This document shows positions 1 to 10,987 of a DNA stretch of 64,000 nt, piece by piece. This DNA is from Nephromyces sp. MM_2019 (Eukaryota > Apicomplexa > Aconoidasida > Nephromycida), in NCBI GenBank assembly GCA_015657535.1, contig JADHZB010001994.1, forward strand, positions 3,566 through 67,565. The letters run 5' to 3'. Numbering within the stretch: position 1 is the first letter of the stretch; each line of letters starts with the position of its first letter. The notes beneath the pieces are model-generated. The model was not told the DNA's origin and searched no databases. It worked only from the letters and a program-made list of their open reading frames with translations. A program made the translations under genes and the position numbers.

Positions 1-96
1 ACATAAATATATATATTAAGTAGTTTACACACACATAAATATATATATTAAGTAGTTTACACACACATAAATATATATATTAAGTAGTTTACACAT
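1..96. repeat. 32-bp tandem repeat, three copies
   Basis: Three near-identical 32-bp units start at 1, 33 and 65. Each holds an (AT)n core followed by TTAAGTAGTTTACACAC. The third unit runs into an (AT)n/(TG)n tract. The array is cut by the left edge, so the true copy number is unknown. Confidence 0.9.
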
Positions 97-179
97 ATAT
101 ATATATATATGTGTGTGTAAATATATAGAGTTGTGTGTACCGTGATTATCTGTGGATATATGTGTATATATAAGGCGGT

Positions 180-745
180 GTGTATGCATAACAGTGTATG
201 TAAAACTATGTGTTTGTATAAAAGTGTGTGTAAAAATATGTGTGTAGTTAACTATGTGTGTGTATTAGCTCTATGTGTGTAAAAATGTGTGTGTATTAAC
301 TATGTGTGTGTATTAGCTCTATGTGTGTGTATAAATGTGTGTATATTAACTATGTATGTGTATAAATGTTTGTGTATTAACTATGTGTGTGTATAAATGT
401 GTGTATATTAACTATGTATGTGTATAAATGTTTGTGTATTAACTATGTGTGTGTATTAACTATGTGTGTGTATAAATGTGTGTGTATACATGTGTATGTA
501 AAACTATGTGTGTGTATACATGTGTATGTAAAACTATGTGTGTGTATACATGTGTATGTAAAACTATGTGTGTGTATATAAAACTATGTGTGTGTATACA
601 TGTGTATGTAAAACTATGTGTGTGTATACATGTGTATGTAAAACTATGTGTGTGTATACATGTGTGTGTATACATGTGTATGTAAAACTATGTGTGTGTA
701 TACATGTGTGTGTAAAACTATGTGTGTGTATACATGTGTGTGTAT
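180..745. repeat. TG-rich minisatellite, about 30-bp units
   Basis: Degenerate TG-rich units grade into a regular array of about 30 bp between 470 and 740. The repeated core reads TATACATGTGTATGTAAAAC followed by TATGTGTGTG. Several frames are open on both strands only because the period is a multiple of three, so those ORFs are not taken as genes. The array abuts the coding-like piece that begins near 748 on the minus strand. Confidence 0.85.
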
Positions 746-747
746 AC

Positions 748-1146
748 TTACACATCTTCTGATTTGTCAGCTTCTTGAGTAGGTAAAAGAGGCTCCTTTT
801 TGTTTGTAGTAAAAGCCTCAATTGGTTCAAAGGCGTCAGATGTGTGTAAATCACAAGGCTCATTAAAGCCATTTATTTTGTGTGTAGTTGGCCCATTTCT
901 AGGTGTGTGTGTGTAACTAGCCCTGTGTGTATTATTAGTTTGTAGGGGGTTGTTTGACCGAATAACTCTGGTGTGTGTATTGGGTACATTTATATGTGTC
1001 TGGTTTTGTGTGTAATCTTGTGTGTGATCTTGTGTGTAGTTTTTTATATTATCGTGTGTGTTGTTTTGTGTGTGTGTTGCGTTATTCATTTCCATATGTC
1101 TTGTCAAATTACTAAACGAGTTATTTCTGCTATTATCTGTCTCCAT
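748..1146 (-). CDS. Partial CA-repeat-derived coding segment, unidentified
   Basis: An open frame of 132 codons starts with an ATG at 1146 and ends just beyond a good splice-donor sequence (GTAAGT near 742-747). It is probably an exon whose continuation lies in or beyond the minisatellite to the left. The protein is hydrophilic, rich in Asn, Thr and His, and contains stretches such as NYTQDHTQDYTQNQTH that are clearly CA-repeat-derived. The C-terminal third (NKKEPLLPTQEADKSEDV) is of normal complexity, which is why I keep it. I recognise no domain. It could instead be a chance open frame in a repeat. Confidence 0.3.
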   Translation of the reverse strand: METDNSRNNSFSNLTRHMEMNNATHTQNNTHDNIKNYTQDHTQDYTQNQTHINVPNTHTRVIRSNNPLQTNNTHRASYTHTPRNGPTTHKINGFNEPCDLHTSDAFEPIEAFTTNKKEPLLPTQEADKSEDV

Positions 1147-1162
1147 AATTATATAAATGTGT

Positions 1163-1405
1163 GTGTGATGTGTGTGTGTGATATATGGGTGTGTGTGATA
1201 TATGGGTGTGTGTGATATATGGGTGTGTGTGATATATGGGTGTGTGTGATATATGGGTGTGTGTGATATATGGGTGTGTGATATATGGGTGTGTGTGATA
1301 TATGGGTGTGTGTGATATATGGGTGTGTGTGATATGTGATGTATGGGTGTGTGTGATATGTGATGTATGGGTGTGTGTGATATGTGATGTATGGGTGTGT
1401 ATGTG
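1163..1405. repeat. 17-bp and 24-bp minisatellite
   Basis: About ten copies of a 17-bp unit (GATATATGGGTGTGTGT) are followed by three copies of a 24-bp variant that inserts GATATGT. Low-complexity ORFs on both strands here follow from the repeat. Confidence 0.9.
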
Positions 1406-1509
1406 GGGGGTGGGTCCAGTGTGTAGGTTGAATGTGTGTGCTGTGTGTATGTTTTGTGTGTGCAACCTTTTGACTGTGTGTATCTGTGTGTGACTATGTG
1501 TATCTGTGT

Positions 1510-2480
1510 GTGTCTGTGCCTATACTGTGACCTTAAGTGCCTGTCCTAATTTAACCAGTGTTGTTAACTATATATATGTGAATATTACACTAGGCGAAGT
1601 CCTTGGTGTGTATTTCCAAAGTGTGTGTGTATATTTACTGTGTGTGTGAGTGTGTGTGGTTCAAGTCAAAATCAAGTGTGTAAGTGTGGTATATATGAAT
1701 GTGTGTAAAAAGGGAGCAAAATGTAATTTGTGTATATTTTTAAAGAGTTTCAATAACAGGTTGGAAACTATGTGTGTGTATATAAAATATTTAAGTGTGT
1801 GTAATGTTGATGATGTGTATGTGTGTGTAAATCTAATTAATTAGTTGTGTGTATTATGAAAATCAAGGTCCTAATTTGTAGGGTATCAAATTTAAGTAGC
1901 AATGGCCCCTTATCCTTGGGCCAGTTTCCGCCTTAGCAGCCTACATGTGTATAGTGTGTGTATGTGTGTGTATTTATGTGTGTGTGTGTGAGTGTGTATG
2001 TGTGTATATATATATATATATATATGTATGTATCAGTGTTGGTGTCTGGCTTAGTTTGTGTGTGTGTTAGTGTGTGCAAATAAGTGCATGTTTGTGTTTG
2101 GATTAGTTAGTGTGTATGCTTAATATGAGCAGGATTTGTACCAGTGTGTGCAAAGGGTAAATTTAAGTGTGTGTGTATAAGCAATGAGTGTGTGTAGAAA
2201 TAGGTTAGGTCTGTTGGAGCCATACATTTGTCTAGCACCAATATATTCGGGCCAAAGGATGTGTGTAGTGTCAATAGGTATACATCAAGTGTGTGTGTGT
2301 GTGTGTGTCTAGAGGGTCAATGGGTGTGTGTGTAGCGCTTATGTGTGAGCCAATGAGTTTGTATATTTGAATCTTATAGGATCAATGCTTATGGGTGATT
2401 TCAATGTGTGTATATTTGGAATAATATTAGTATAATTAAAGTCAATACAAGCGTGAGTCGCCTGAAATAATTATATATGT
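1510..2480 (-). other. Islands of complex sequence in TG repeats, possible exons
   Basis: On the minus strand four patches stand out from the TG background. One is near 2345-2478, begins after an ATTTCAG acceptor and has 40 open codons. One near 2205-2262 can be read as WPEYIGARQMYGSNRP or FGPNILVLDKCMAPTDL in two frames. One is near 1850-1935 (NWPKDKGPLLLKFDT). One is near 1525-1565 (LTTLVKLGQALK). They look like exons of one minus-strand gene leading into the 748-1146 segment. I could not join them in a consistent phase or recognise the product. Confidence 0.3.
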
Positions 2481-2699
2481 GTGCTAGTGTCTATGTTCGT
2501 CAAGTTTTAGGTCTGTTGTGTGTGTATGATTTTGTGTGTGGAAAACTAATTGATGGGTGTGTGAGATTAGTTTTTATGAGTAAGGATAATAGGAAGGATA
2601 GGTGTGAGTGTGTGATTGTTTTTAACAGTGTGTGAAATATGCATACATATATATATGCATGTTTGAGTGTGTGTGTGTCTATATTAGTGAGCAAATTTT

Positions 2700-5600
2700 G
2701 TTTATGTGTTTGTGTGTGTTTGTGTGAGTTTAAGTAAATTATGGTGTGTGTGTGTGAATTTTTCTATGTGTGACTGAGTTATTGTGTTTATGTACTAGTT
2801 TATATGTTGTTTATAAGTGTAGCTATGAGTAGTTATGTATATATACCCTTTATATGGTAGTGGATATATGTGAGTTTTTCAGTATGTGTGTGTGTGTGTG
2901 TCTGTGTGTGTGTGTGTGAATGTGTGTGTATATATATATATGTGTATATATGTATATATTTGTTGACAATAGGTATATATGTGTGCGTGTGTGTGTGTGT
3001 ATATAACGTATATACATAGACAATAGGTGTGCGTGTGTGTGTGTGGTTGTGTGTATAAGGTCTAGAAAGAGTGTCTTTTTAGTCTAGTATTATATAACAC
3101 CCTAACTAATTAAATTAACGAAAAAAAAGTTGCGTATTAAATCAATTTTTTTGAATTTTTTTTTCACTTTGTGTTGTGTATAGTGTGTTTGTGAGTATAT
3201 GTGTGTGTGCATGTGTGTGTGTTTGAGTGTGTATGTATTTGCGGGTATGTGTTTATGTGTTTGTGCAAAGTTGTAACATATAAAAAGTTTAATTAAACTA
3301 TAAAAAAGTTGTTAGGGTAACTAAATCAATATAAAGATATTATTAAGACGAAAATCACGGAATTTATATATAAATATTTTAAACCATAATCTTATGGTTT
3401 TATAAAAAGGTTTAGTTTAGAAATGTGTATGTATGAATATATGTTTCGTTGTTTACTTGTGTGTGTGTGTGTGTAAACATTTGTGTAGGTTTATCTAAAT
3501 TTTATGTTACTAAATTTATTTATTAATCGTAAATATGTTGTGCTATGTTTTAATTTTAGTTCAATTTTAGAAAAATATATATAAATACTCGTGTGTGTTT
3601 AAGTGTGGTTATAAAATTATTTCATAGTTTATAATAATATACTCATATCTGTGATTATAGGTGTGATCGATGTTTTGTATACTTATACCCATTTGCTTAT
3701 GTTTATATGAAATATGTGGCTATTGTTTATTAATAGTGATGATGTGTGTGTGTTAAGGCACCTTTAACCCAATTTGTGTTGATAAACATGTGTGTGATAA
3801 AATTCAAGGATTCGGATGCACATATGTATGTGTGTGTGTGTATATGTATATGTATACATGTGGCTACATATGCACTCACATAGATGTGTCTAAATACGTG
3901 TTCTCATAGAAATGTATTTAAAGGTTGTCTAAGTTACAAATCACAAGTTTCCAAACCTAAATTCGAGTCTATTTAATCAAGTTATATATTAATATATATA
4001 TATATATATATACTTGTAATTCACTTTTTTAAGTATACTTTGCAAACACATTAAGTTAGAAATTAAAACAAAAATTTACATATATTTATGTAAATCAAAA
4101 TTATTCAAATTTCGAAACTACTTTATTATTTCTATCTCAATAACTGAAATACTTTATATACACACATTTTCATATAATTCACCTCTTGAGATATACAAAA
4201 TTAATGAACGAGCTTATTATATATATTTATATGGTTTGATACAACATATTTTATGGGTTTAGTAGAAAATCATCAGCTTAAACAATAACGAGTGCTATAT
4301 ATAAATATATATAAGTATTTATTTAGATAGTTGTGGTTGATAATAATATACTCTTATATATGTCAAATTAGAACAAGCATTCTAAAATTAGAGATGTAGC
4401 CATATAATTTTACCACATAGACTAATCTAAAAAATTAGATATAAATAGTTTAATTTCAATATATACATCAATCTCAAAAATTGAGATTTATCTATTATAT
4501 AATGTAATTAAATTGAGGGAGGAACAATAGCTTTACTTATTAAAGGAATATAGTTTATTAATTCAATATACATGTTTTAAATAAAAATTAAAATCATAAA
4601 TTAGCTAAAAATATAACAAATTTAGATGTATGTACACATTTAGATAAATAAACATGATATATAACAACGACTCTGATAATTATATTGAGTTTTTATGTAT
4701 ATGTTGCATTAAATTGTTATATTAGCAGTATGTGTATGTAATAATAAACATTTTATATTAATTAGGTATGTGTGTGTTATGTTAAATACTTGTACTACTA
4801 TATGCGTTTAACATTTAACAATTATATATTTAATATATATTTGTTTATGATATTTAGTAATTATTATATTTATAATATATATGTTTTAATGCTTAGTAAT
4901 TATGTTTGTAAAATATATGTGCAATATATATTTACAAACTCCTCTAGTAAAATTTACTTATGGCAGCATTTGTTTTTGTTGTTATTTTTGTTATGATATC
5001 TATTTATGACACTTGCTAATTGTGTTAACAGTGTATCTTTGTTATTTTTTTGAATAGTGTAAACGATTAGTTTTTGTTTTGATATAATAACAACTATTTC
5101 CCAACTATTTGAATATTTTCATTTGAGTACTGGATAGTGGGTGAAGTGCACTTGATGGATGACTCATATTTCTTATGTTTTACTAATGGTAGGAATATTA
5201 ATTTTCTTTTAGCTCAAAACACTTTAAGTGTTTAATTTTTGTTTAAACATATATATATTTATCTTAACTATATACATTTTTTAAAATTTAATGTCATGTC
5301 TTATATTAATAAAGGATCCTAGATGAAACTGTGCTTAATGAAATTCATATATAATATTGAATGTATATCTGCATATTAGTAAGACTATTGATTTTTTTTT
5401 TATCAATTTGGAAATTTATTTCTTTTACTTTATAATTTTGACTAGTGTTATATATAACTCGTAAACAAATATTGGAGCTGAGGATTGTTACACAAGTATT
5501 TATTTAAATGAAATAAATTTATGAGCTATAAATATTCATTAATAAAATGATTATGGCTTCATAATTAAATATAATATATATACAAATTGTATAAAAATCT

Positions 5601-5760
5601 AAAACAAAACATTCAGATGACAACATATTTAATGTTTATATAGAAAAATATATTTATATAAACATATAAATAGTCTATTCAAAATAGAAAAATATGCTCA
5701 AACTTGTCATAATATATATAAGATACACACATGAGGAAAGTGACAAGAGACCATTTGTGG
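2700..5760. other. No gene seen
   Basis: The first part (to about 3850) carries TG runs; from about 3900 the sequence becomes plain AT-rich DNA. No open frame with normal amino-acid composition and no exon-like island was found. The open frame at 4772-4996 is a Tyr/Ile/Asn-rich product of AT bias. Confidence 0.6.
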
Positions 5761-5767
5761 GATTGTT

Positions 5768-6780
5768 ATGGTCTCTTTAAAATGCAAATTGCATCTCTAA
5801 AGATTGGTTGACTTTTTTGAAAAATTTCTCAGACATAGATCTATAAAAACTATGTTATATTTAGATCTCCATTTAAAGAAATACTCTCTTTCTCTGAATA
5901 GACATTTTCCAACTAATAGTTTTTGACATGTTCGAGGTCGATAGGATATATGTCTACTAGATTTTGAGAATATGCATCAAAAATAACTTTATCAAAACAG
6001 GCTATTAATACTTTTTTGGAAAATTCTTTCTCTAATAGAGGAATGACCAAATATTCTACAAAATCATATTCAAAAGTTGCTTCATATCTTCCGAAAAATT
6101 AAATGGACTTTATACAGATATACAAAACTTCCTTTGGACAAGTTTGCTCTATAAGCTTTTGTATTACAAATTATAAAAAATCAGCTCGTAGACATCCTCC
6201 ATCTCTATCAATAATACTACCAGCTTCTTTCAAATATTTTGAATGCATAATTCTTAATGAAATAAATATCTTCATGTGTTTCCAGAAGAACTTAAAAATG
6301 AATAAATTTTATTGTTGAGCAGCAAGATACAAACACTTATCAGTTACTGACAGATCAAAAGATTTTTCAAATAACATTTCTATAATTTCAATCTGCGCCT
6401 ACAGCCCATGTCAAGACTGTTTCTCTATATATATCAACAGCATCTACATGAATATCCTCGAGTTTTAATATAGCTTTTACTATTTCAATATTTTTACGAC
6501 TGATAATCATCTCTAAAGCATTAGAATTATGACTTTCTGTACTTCGTACATTAACATCTAATAAAGGATTTTGCAGTATTTTAAGTACTGCATCTGAATT
6601 ATTATCCAAAGCTGCCTCTAAAAATTCTTCATTAACCTTTTTTTGTTCAGGAGTGTAGTTTGGAGGAGTATCAAAAGCATCTTTATCATCGATGCTCTTT
6701 GCTCCCTTTTGTACTAGTAGATCAATTATATTTTTCAGTTCCATTTCTTCTGCATGTATCAAAGGAGTAGTTGCTTATTC
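5768..6780 (-). pseudogene. Ankyrin-repeat protein relic with in-frame TAA/TAG
   Basis: Read on the minus strand, the segment encodes ankyrin-like repeats. TPLIHAEEMELKNIIDLL near 6725-6775 has the TPLH-helix-turn-helix pattern, and LEMIISRKNIEIVKAIL plus IEIIEMLFEKS follow at the usual spacing. The part at 6388-6762 is open. A one-base frame change near 6388-6395 then shifts into a second frame that stays recognisably protein-like to about 5770. That frame is interrupted by TAA three times and TAG three times before a TGA. A further TAA sits just 5' of the first repeat. No splice sites remove these stops. Neighbouring genes end with TAA and TAG, so here these codons must terminate. I therefore call it a decayed gene. 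A ciliate-type reading (TAA/TAG as Gln) is discussed under findings. Confidence 0.6.
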
Positions 6781-6789
6781 TATTATTTT

Positions 6790-7650
6790 GTTAGGATTCT
6801 AAATGAAATATATAGCTGTATATATGTAAATATAATATAAAAGTATAAAATTAGGAAATATAAATCTACAAGCATATAAAATGGAAATTTGAATTGTATA
6901 TATGAATAAAAAATACCAATCAAAATGTGAAAACAGTAAATAGTATAAGAGTCGGAATATCAAATATGTAAATATGTAAGATATAGATAAAAAAAATGAA
7001 ATAATGCAAAACCCTTTGGAATACTTTTATGTATACACTAGTTGATATAATAATATATTTTAACGTTTATATGACCAATAAAAAATGGGGCATACACCTA
7101 CTCAAGAATACACACGCACTCGAATGAAAACACACATGTGTGCATTCTTAAATTAAATTATATATATATACTCAAATCAAAACACATACATTAAAATCTG
7201 CACATTTGTTTACAAAACACGCTCAAAATGTTACAAACAATATAAACTTTTGATTAACATTATAGTGTTCACTAATTGAATACATATGGATAGTACGCAT
7301 TCTTGAAACAAGTTCACAGATGAAAACACATAATTTTACAAAAAGTATATATACACATAAGACCAGAAATCACTCAACAAGAAAAGCAATGTAGCCTAAT
7401 TTAAGGTATTTACTTTTGATTTACACTTAATTTTTTGGTGTTTATTTATCAAGATGAAAAAAACACATTTCAGGTATTACAAAATTGTGACTTAATTGAT
7501 ATATACGTGCACTAGAAACAAATAAATGCGTTTGTTAATATCAGTAACAATAATAAACTTATTGAAACTATAATTTAGGCTGCGTATCTAAATTTCTACA
7601 GAATAAGAATATTAAAAAATTTATACACATTTCACACGTTTTAAACCTAA
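6790..7650. other. AT-rich spacer
   Basis: Short AT-rich intergenic DNA between the ankyrin relic and the 3' end of the PMP3-like gene. No open frame or repeat worth naming was seen. Confidence 0.6.
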
Positions 7651-7651
7651 A

Positions 7652-8159
7652 TTAGTCGATACCAAAGAAATTTACTAGTAATCTGTTAGACTTGTCATAA
7701 TCACTGAAGGCTTGGATATCACTCGTTAAGCTATTACACACACACACACATACATATACACACATAAACATACATACACACATACATATACACACATAAA
7801 CGCACACACACACATGCATATACACACATAAACATACCACACAGACACTTGAATACAGACAAAAATTCCTACATAGCATAAAGCATATACTAAGCCAGTA
7901 TTGAGTATACCACCCAAAATCCACAACGTGACCCCTACAGAGGTTTTACACACACATTACCCTCGATAAAAATTTAATATTGTTTTACTTAAATTTTATA
8001 AAACCTTTTTTTACACATTGACTGTGTATATAGCCTTTAAACAAACACATAAGCAAAAGGATAGCTAAAACACAAAATCTACGTATATTAATGTTCCCAC
8101 ACATGTTACACACAAAAAAATGCACACATTTATATATACAAAAGGATTTTAAATCGCAT
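7652..8159 (-). CDS. Small PMP3/UPF0057-like hydrophobic membrane protein
   Basis: Four exons read high to low: 8140-8159, 8023-8078, 7847-7934, 7652-7730. Phases match at every junction and give 80 codons plus TAA. Residues 1-20 (MRFKILLFCVLAILLLMC) form one membrane helix. LWILGGILNTGLVYALCY at about 29-46 forms a second and matches the end of PMP3/UPF0057 proteins (W-I-L...G...YALY). The canonical Pro-Pro of helix 1 is absent, so family membership is probable, not certain. The family comprises two-helix plasma-membrane proteolipids tied to cation and stress tolerance. A hydrophilic tail ends in VNFFGID. The second exon could end at 8017 instead, adding two residues. Introns hold CA repeats. 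The gene is head to head with urate oxidase, 399 bp apart. Confidence 0.55.
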
Positions 8160-8308
8160 GCTTTAATGAAACGAAATTTCAAATTCACTAAACGGACGCA
8201 CTATAAACGTTTTGTTTTATTTACCTAACACCATACACCCATTATCAAATTTTATAGATGATCTAGTATACACAAACAAAATTATTTACTATTTTCATTT
8301 ATATCTTA

Positions 8309-8384
8309 GAAAACACAAACTGACAGTTAATTAGAAAACACAAACTGACAGTTAATTAGAAAACACAAACTGATAGTTAATATC
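8309..8384. repeat. 25-bp direct repeat, three copies
   Basis: Three head-to-tail copies of a 25-bp unit containing AAAACACAAACTGACAGTTA; the third has one change (GATAG for GACAG). They lie in the 399-bp spacer between two divergently transcribed genes, 175-250 bp upstream of the urate oxidase start. This is a plausible place for a shared cis-element, although no function can be shown from sequence. Confidence 0.85.
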
Positions 8385-8558
8385 GTTATTTAAGCCTTTT
8401 ATAACAAATTATTTTCCTTACCAAAATTTATAAATAATAAAAATACACACGATTATATCATACACAAGAGCTCATTGAAGAACACAAGAAGGACTCAAAA
8501 AGCACAAACAAGCTTACACATACATCAATATTCCTACACACAAAATCCGAAAGCCAAA

Positions 8559-10987
8559 ATGAAAGACTACCCACTTAATATGCGCTATGGAAAATCCAAG
8601 GTCCATGTTATGAAAATTATAAACCCAATGAATGACGAGAACTCCAAATTTCGTGATGTTTTCGACTTTGATGTTGAAGTATTACTCCAGGGTTAAGATA
8701 TACACATACACATTATACATATATTTTTTGCACACACACACATGGTTAGAATAGAAAAACAATACACATATACTAACAATAATACTAAATAGAAAGGCTA
8801 GACATACCCAGAACTCACAAAATTAAATTGGTACTATAACGATAGACAGTTAATCATAACCCTTTTAATAGATAATACTAAGTATATGTTTCTACTCTAC
8901 CTCTCCACCGTCCACAAACGATAGACAACGAAACCCTAGAGAGCCCATATATATAAAAATATACTATCAGCCAACTCCTTCTTATTTTTTTACCCACAGG
9001 TGATCTTGAGTCTGCCTACACATATGGTGATAATACTCCTGTAGTACCGACAGACACTATGAAAAATACCTGCTACTATATTGCAAAGAAAGTACATTTT
9101 GACTCAACTGAAGACTATGCTATGGATTTGGCTGATCACTTTTTACAGAAATACCCACACATTGACCAAGTGGATATTAAAATTGAACAAAACAGTTGGA
9201 ATAGAATAAGTATGTACAGATGGATTCATATGTGTTTATAGATCAGGGTATTCATATGTGTATATTATGATGATTATGTGTAGATGGATGCCTGCTATAA
9301 ATATGTGCACATATTTATACGTAAATGTAAAGAATTTTTTTTTATTATTTTATGATCACATTCTTCCTATCAAGCATATATATATAAATATTGTCTATAT
9401 TAACACTAGATGTCGATGGAGAATATCACGACCATTGTTTTGCCTTTGGTGGAAATGAAAAACATAATTGTCATTACAGGGCTAATAGAAATGGAAACTC
9501 TAAAATGAAATCTGGAATCAGTGTGAGTTCACATATTTATTGTTTTCACTGACTGATACATATGCAATCTTAGGTACTTGCAGCTCTATTTACAATTTGT
9601 TTAAACAAAAAACTCTTGATTTAGAATATGGATACACGAATGCATATTTATTGTACATAAGACATAAATCTTTAACGACGTAAAAACTATATTGATGGTG
9701 TGCATACTATAGAATTTTATATTATTAGCACCTATTTTAACATTGATAAGGTGTTTTACTATAGTATTTAAGAGTCATGAAGGCAACACAATCTGGATTT
9801 GAGGGCTACCCTATGTGTGACTTAACAACATTACCACCAACTAAGTAAGTTGGATATACAAATATTTAACACGATCATAGCATGCTATTTTATAATACAC
9901 AAACCGTGTTTGTATGCTTGACGAGATTGTTCGTATCTGAGCTTATCCTTAGCTTTTTTTCTAAAACCTATCGAACCACACTCACTTGACACATTTTATT
10001 ATTTACACTGAATGTTTATATACACATTTTTGTATTTCCCAAAGGGACCGAGTTTTCTGTACTGATATTATGACAACTTGGACTTATGGTGACAACCCTC
10101 CCAAAGGAAAATTTCAGACTAAGAATATGGGTTAGCTAAAGGATTCTTTGACAAATTTCAATTTACGTGTGTATACAAAAATTTAGATATATACATATTA
10201 TCTAATTCTCACACTCATCCCCATTAAATATGCTTCTGTATACAAAATTTACATTAAGTACATTTGTCTATACCGTTATGAACCTTTGCTTGAAATGTAT
10301 CTTTAAAATTAATAAAAATACAGCCAAATTTTGCTGATTATCGTTAGAAATAAGATCAAATTTCATAAAGGTTTTCTCTGGTCCTCCTAAGGGTGGTGAA
10401 TACAGCAAATCAGTACAAGAAACAATGTACAAAATGTGCTGCACAACATTAAAAAGTACACAAAAATCTGCGGATAGATGCCTCTTAACTAATTGAGATT
10501 TTCTACTTATTTTATCACCTTGTTGATATTAGATTGCAATTGAATTTTTCTCTCAAAAAGTTACTGTTTACACTGACATTTACAAATAACAATACATAAA
10601 ATACGTATTTAGTCTTACATAACATAACTGTAAATTTTTACATCCCATCTCAACAGATCATCCTGAAGTAGATTTCATTGAGATGACATTACCTAATATC
10701 CATCATTTCAACTTTGATTTGACCCGGTTCGGTATGGATAATAAAAATGAAGTCTTGTTCCGAAGCGACAAGCCCTCGGGTAAACAAATCATATTTTCAT
10801 ATATCCTCACTAATATTTCCCTCTACACACAAGTACAAATCAACACATATCTTGACTAACAAATAACCTTCATATAAAAATCACTATATTCACACATACA
10901 TGCCTATTAGGAACCATTGAGTGTACAGTATATAAGGATGAAGCAACCAAACAGGAAAATAACACTTATGAAAATTACACTCGATGA
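8559..10987 (+). CDS. UOX: Urate oxidase (uricase), 8 exons
   Basis: Oxidises urate to 5-hydroxyisourate with O2, the first step of uricolysis. Exons are 8559-8691, 9000-9209, 9410-9522, 9765-9844, 10045-10130, 10348-10455, 10657-10779 and 10911-10987. Phases agree at all seven introns, giving 309 residues, the normal family length. Landmark motifs occur in order: YGKSKV (9-15), VVPTDT (59-64), ATQSGFEG (159-166), KDRVF (179-183), FSGPPKGGEYSKSVQ (217-231), LPNIH (255-259) and NEVL. The residues matching the Aspergillus active site are all kept: K12, T62, D63, F164, R181, V230, Q231, N257 and H259. I chose ATG 8559 because it sits a normal distance before YGK with an AAAATG context; upstream in-frame codons lack ATG. 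The C-terminus is ENYTR, not an SKL-type peroxisomal signal. Intron 2 carries no repeats. Very confident on family. Confidence 0.94.

Noticed and set aside
1..180. Telomeric or subtelomeric end
   Set aside because: No TTAGGG/TTTAGGG-type units. The tandem repeats alone do not show a chromosome end.
480..740. CRISPR-like array
   Set aside because: Units are contiguous and degenerate with no unique spacers, and the genome is eukaryotic.
387..872. Overlapping open frames on both strands (Val/Cys/Tyr-rich and Thr/His-rich)
   Set aside because: They follow from a repeat whose period is a multiple of three. All frames are open and composition is that of (TG)n/(CA)n.
5768..6780. Genome-wide reassignment of TAA/TAG to Gln
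   Set aside because: PKG ends WDKEF-TAA, EFL1 ends [11 protein letters not shown], and the roadblock and TPR genes end in TAG. Coding exons of all conserved genes are free of internal TAA/TAG, so the standard code holds.
8475..8558. Upstream extension of urate oxidase (28 extra residues)
   Set aside because: It starts only with TTG, is rich in Gln/His/Thr repeat-like sequence, and does not resemble any uricase N-terminus or a convincing PTS2. ATG 8559 is preferred.
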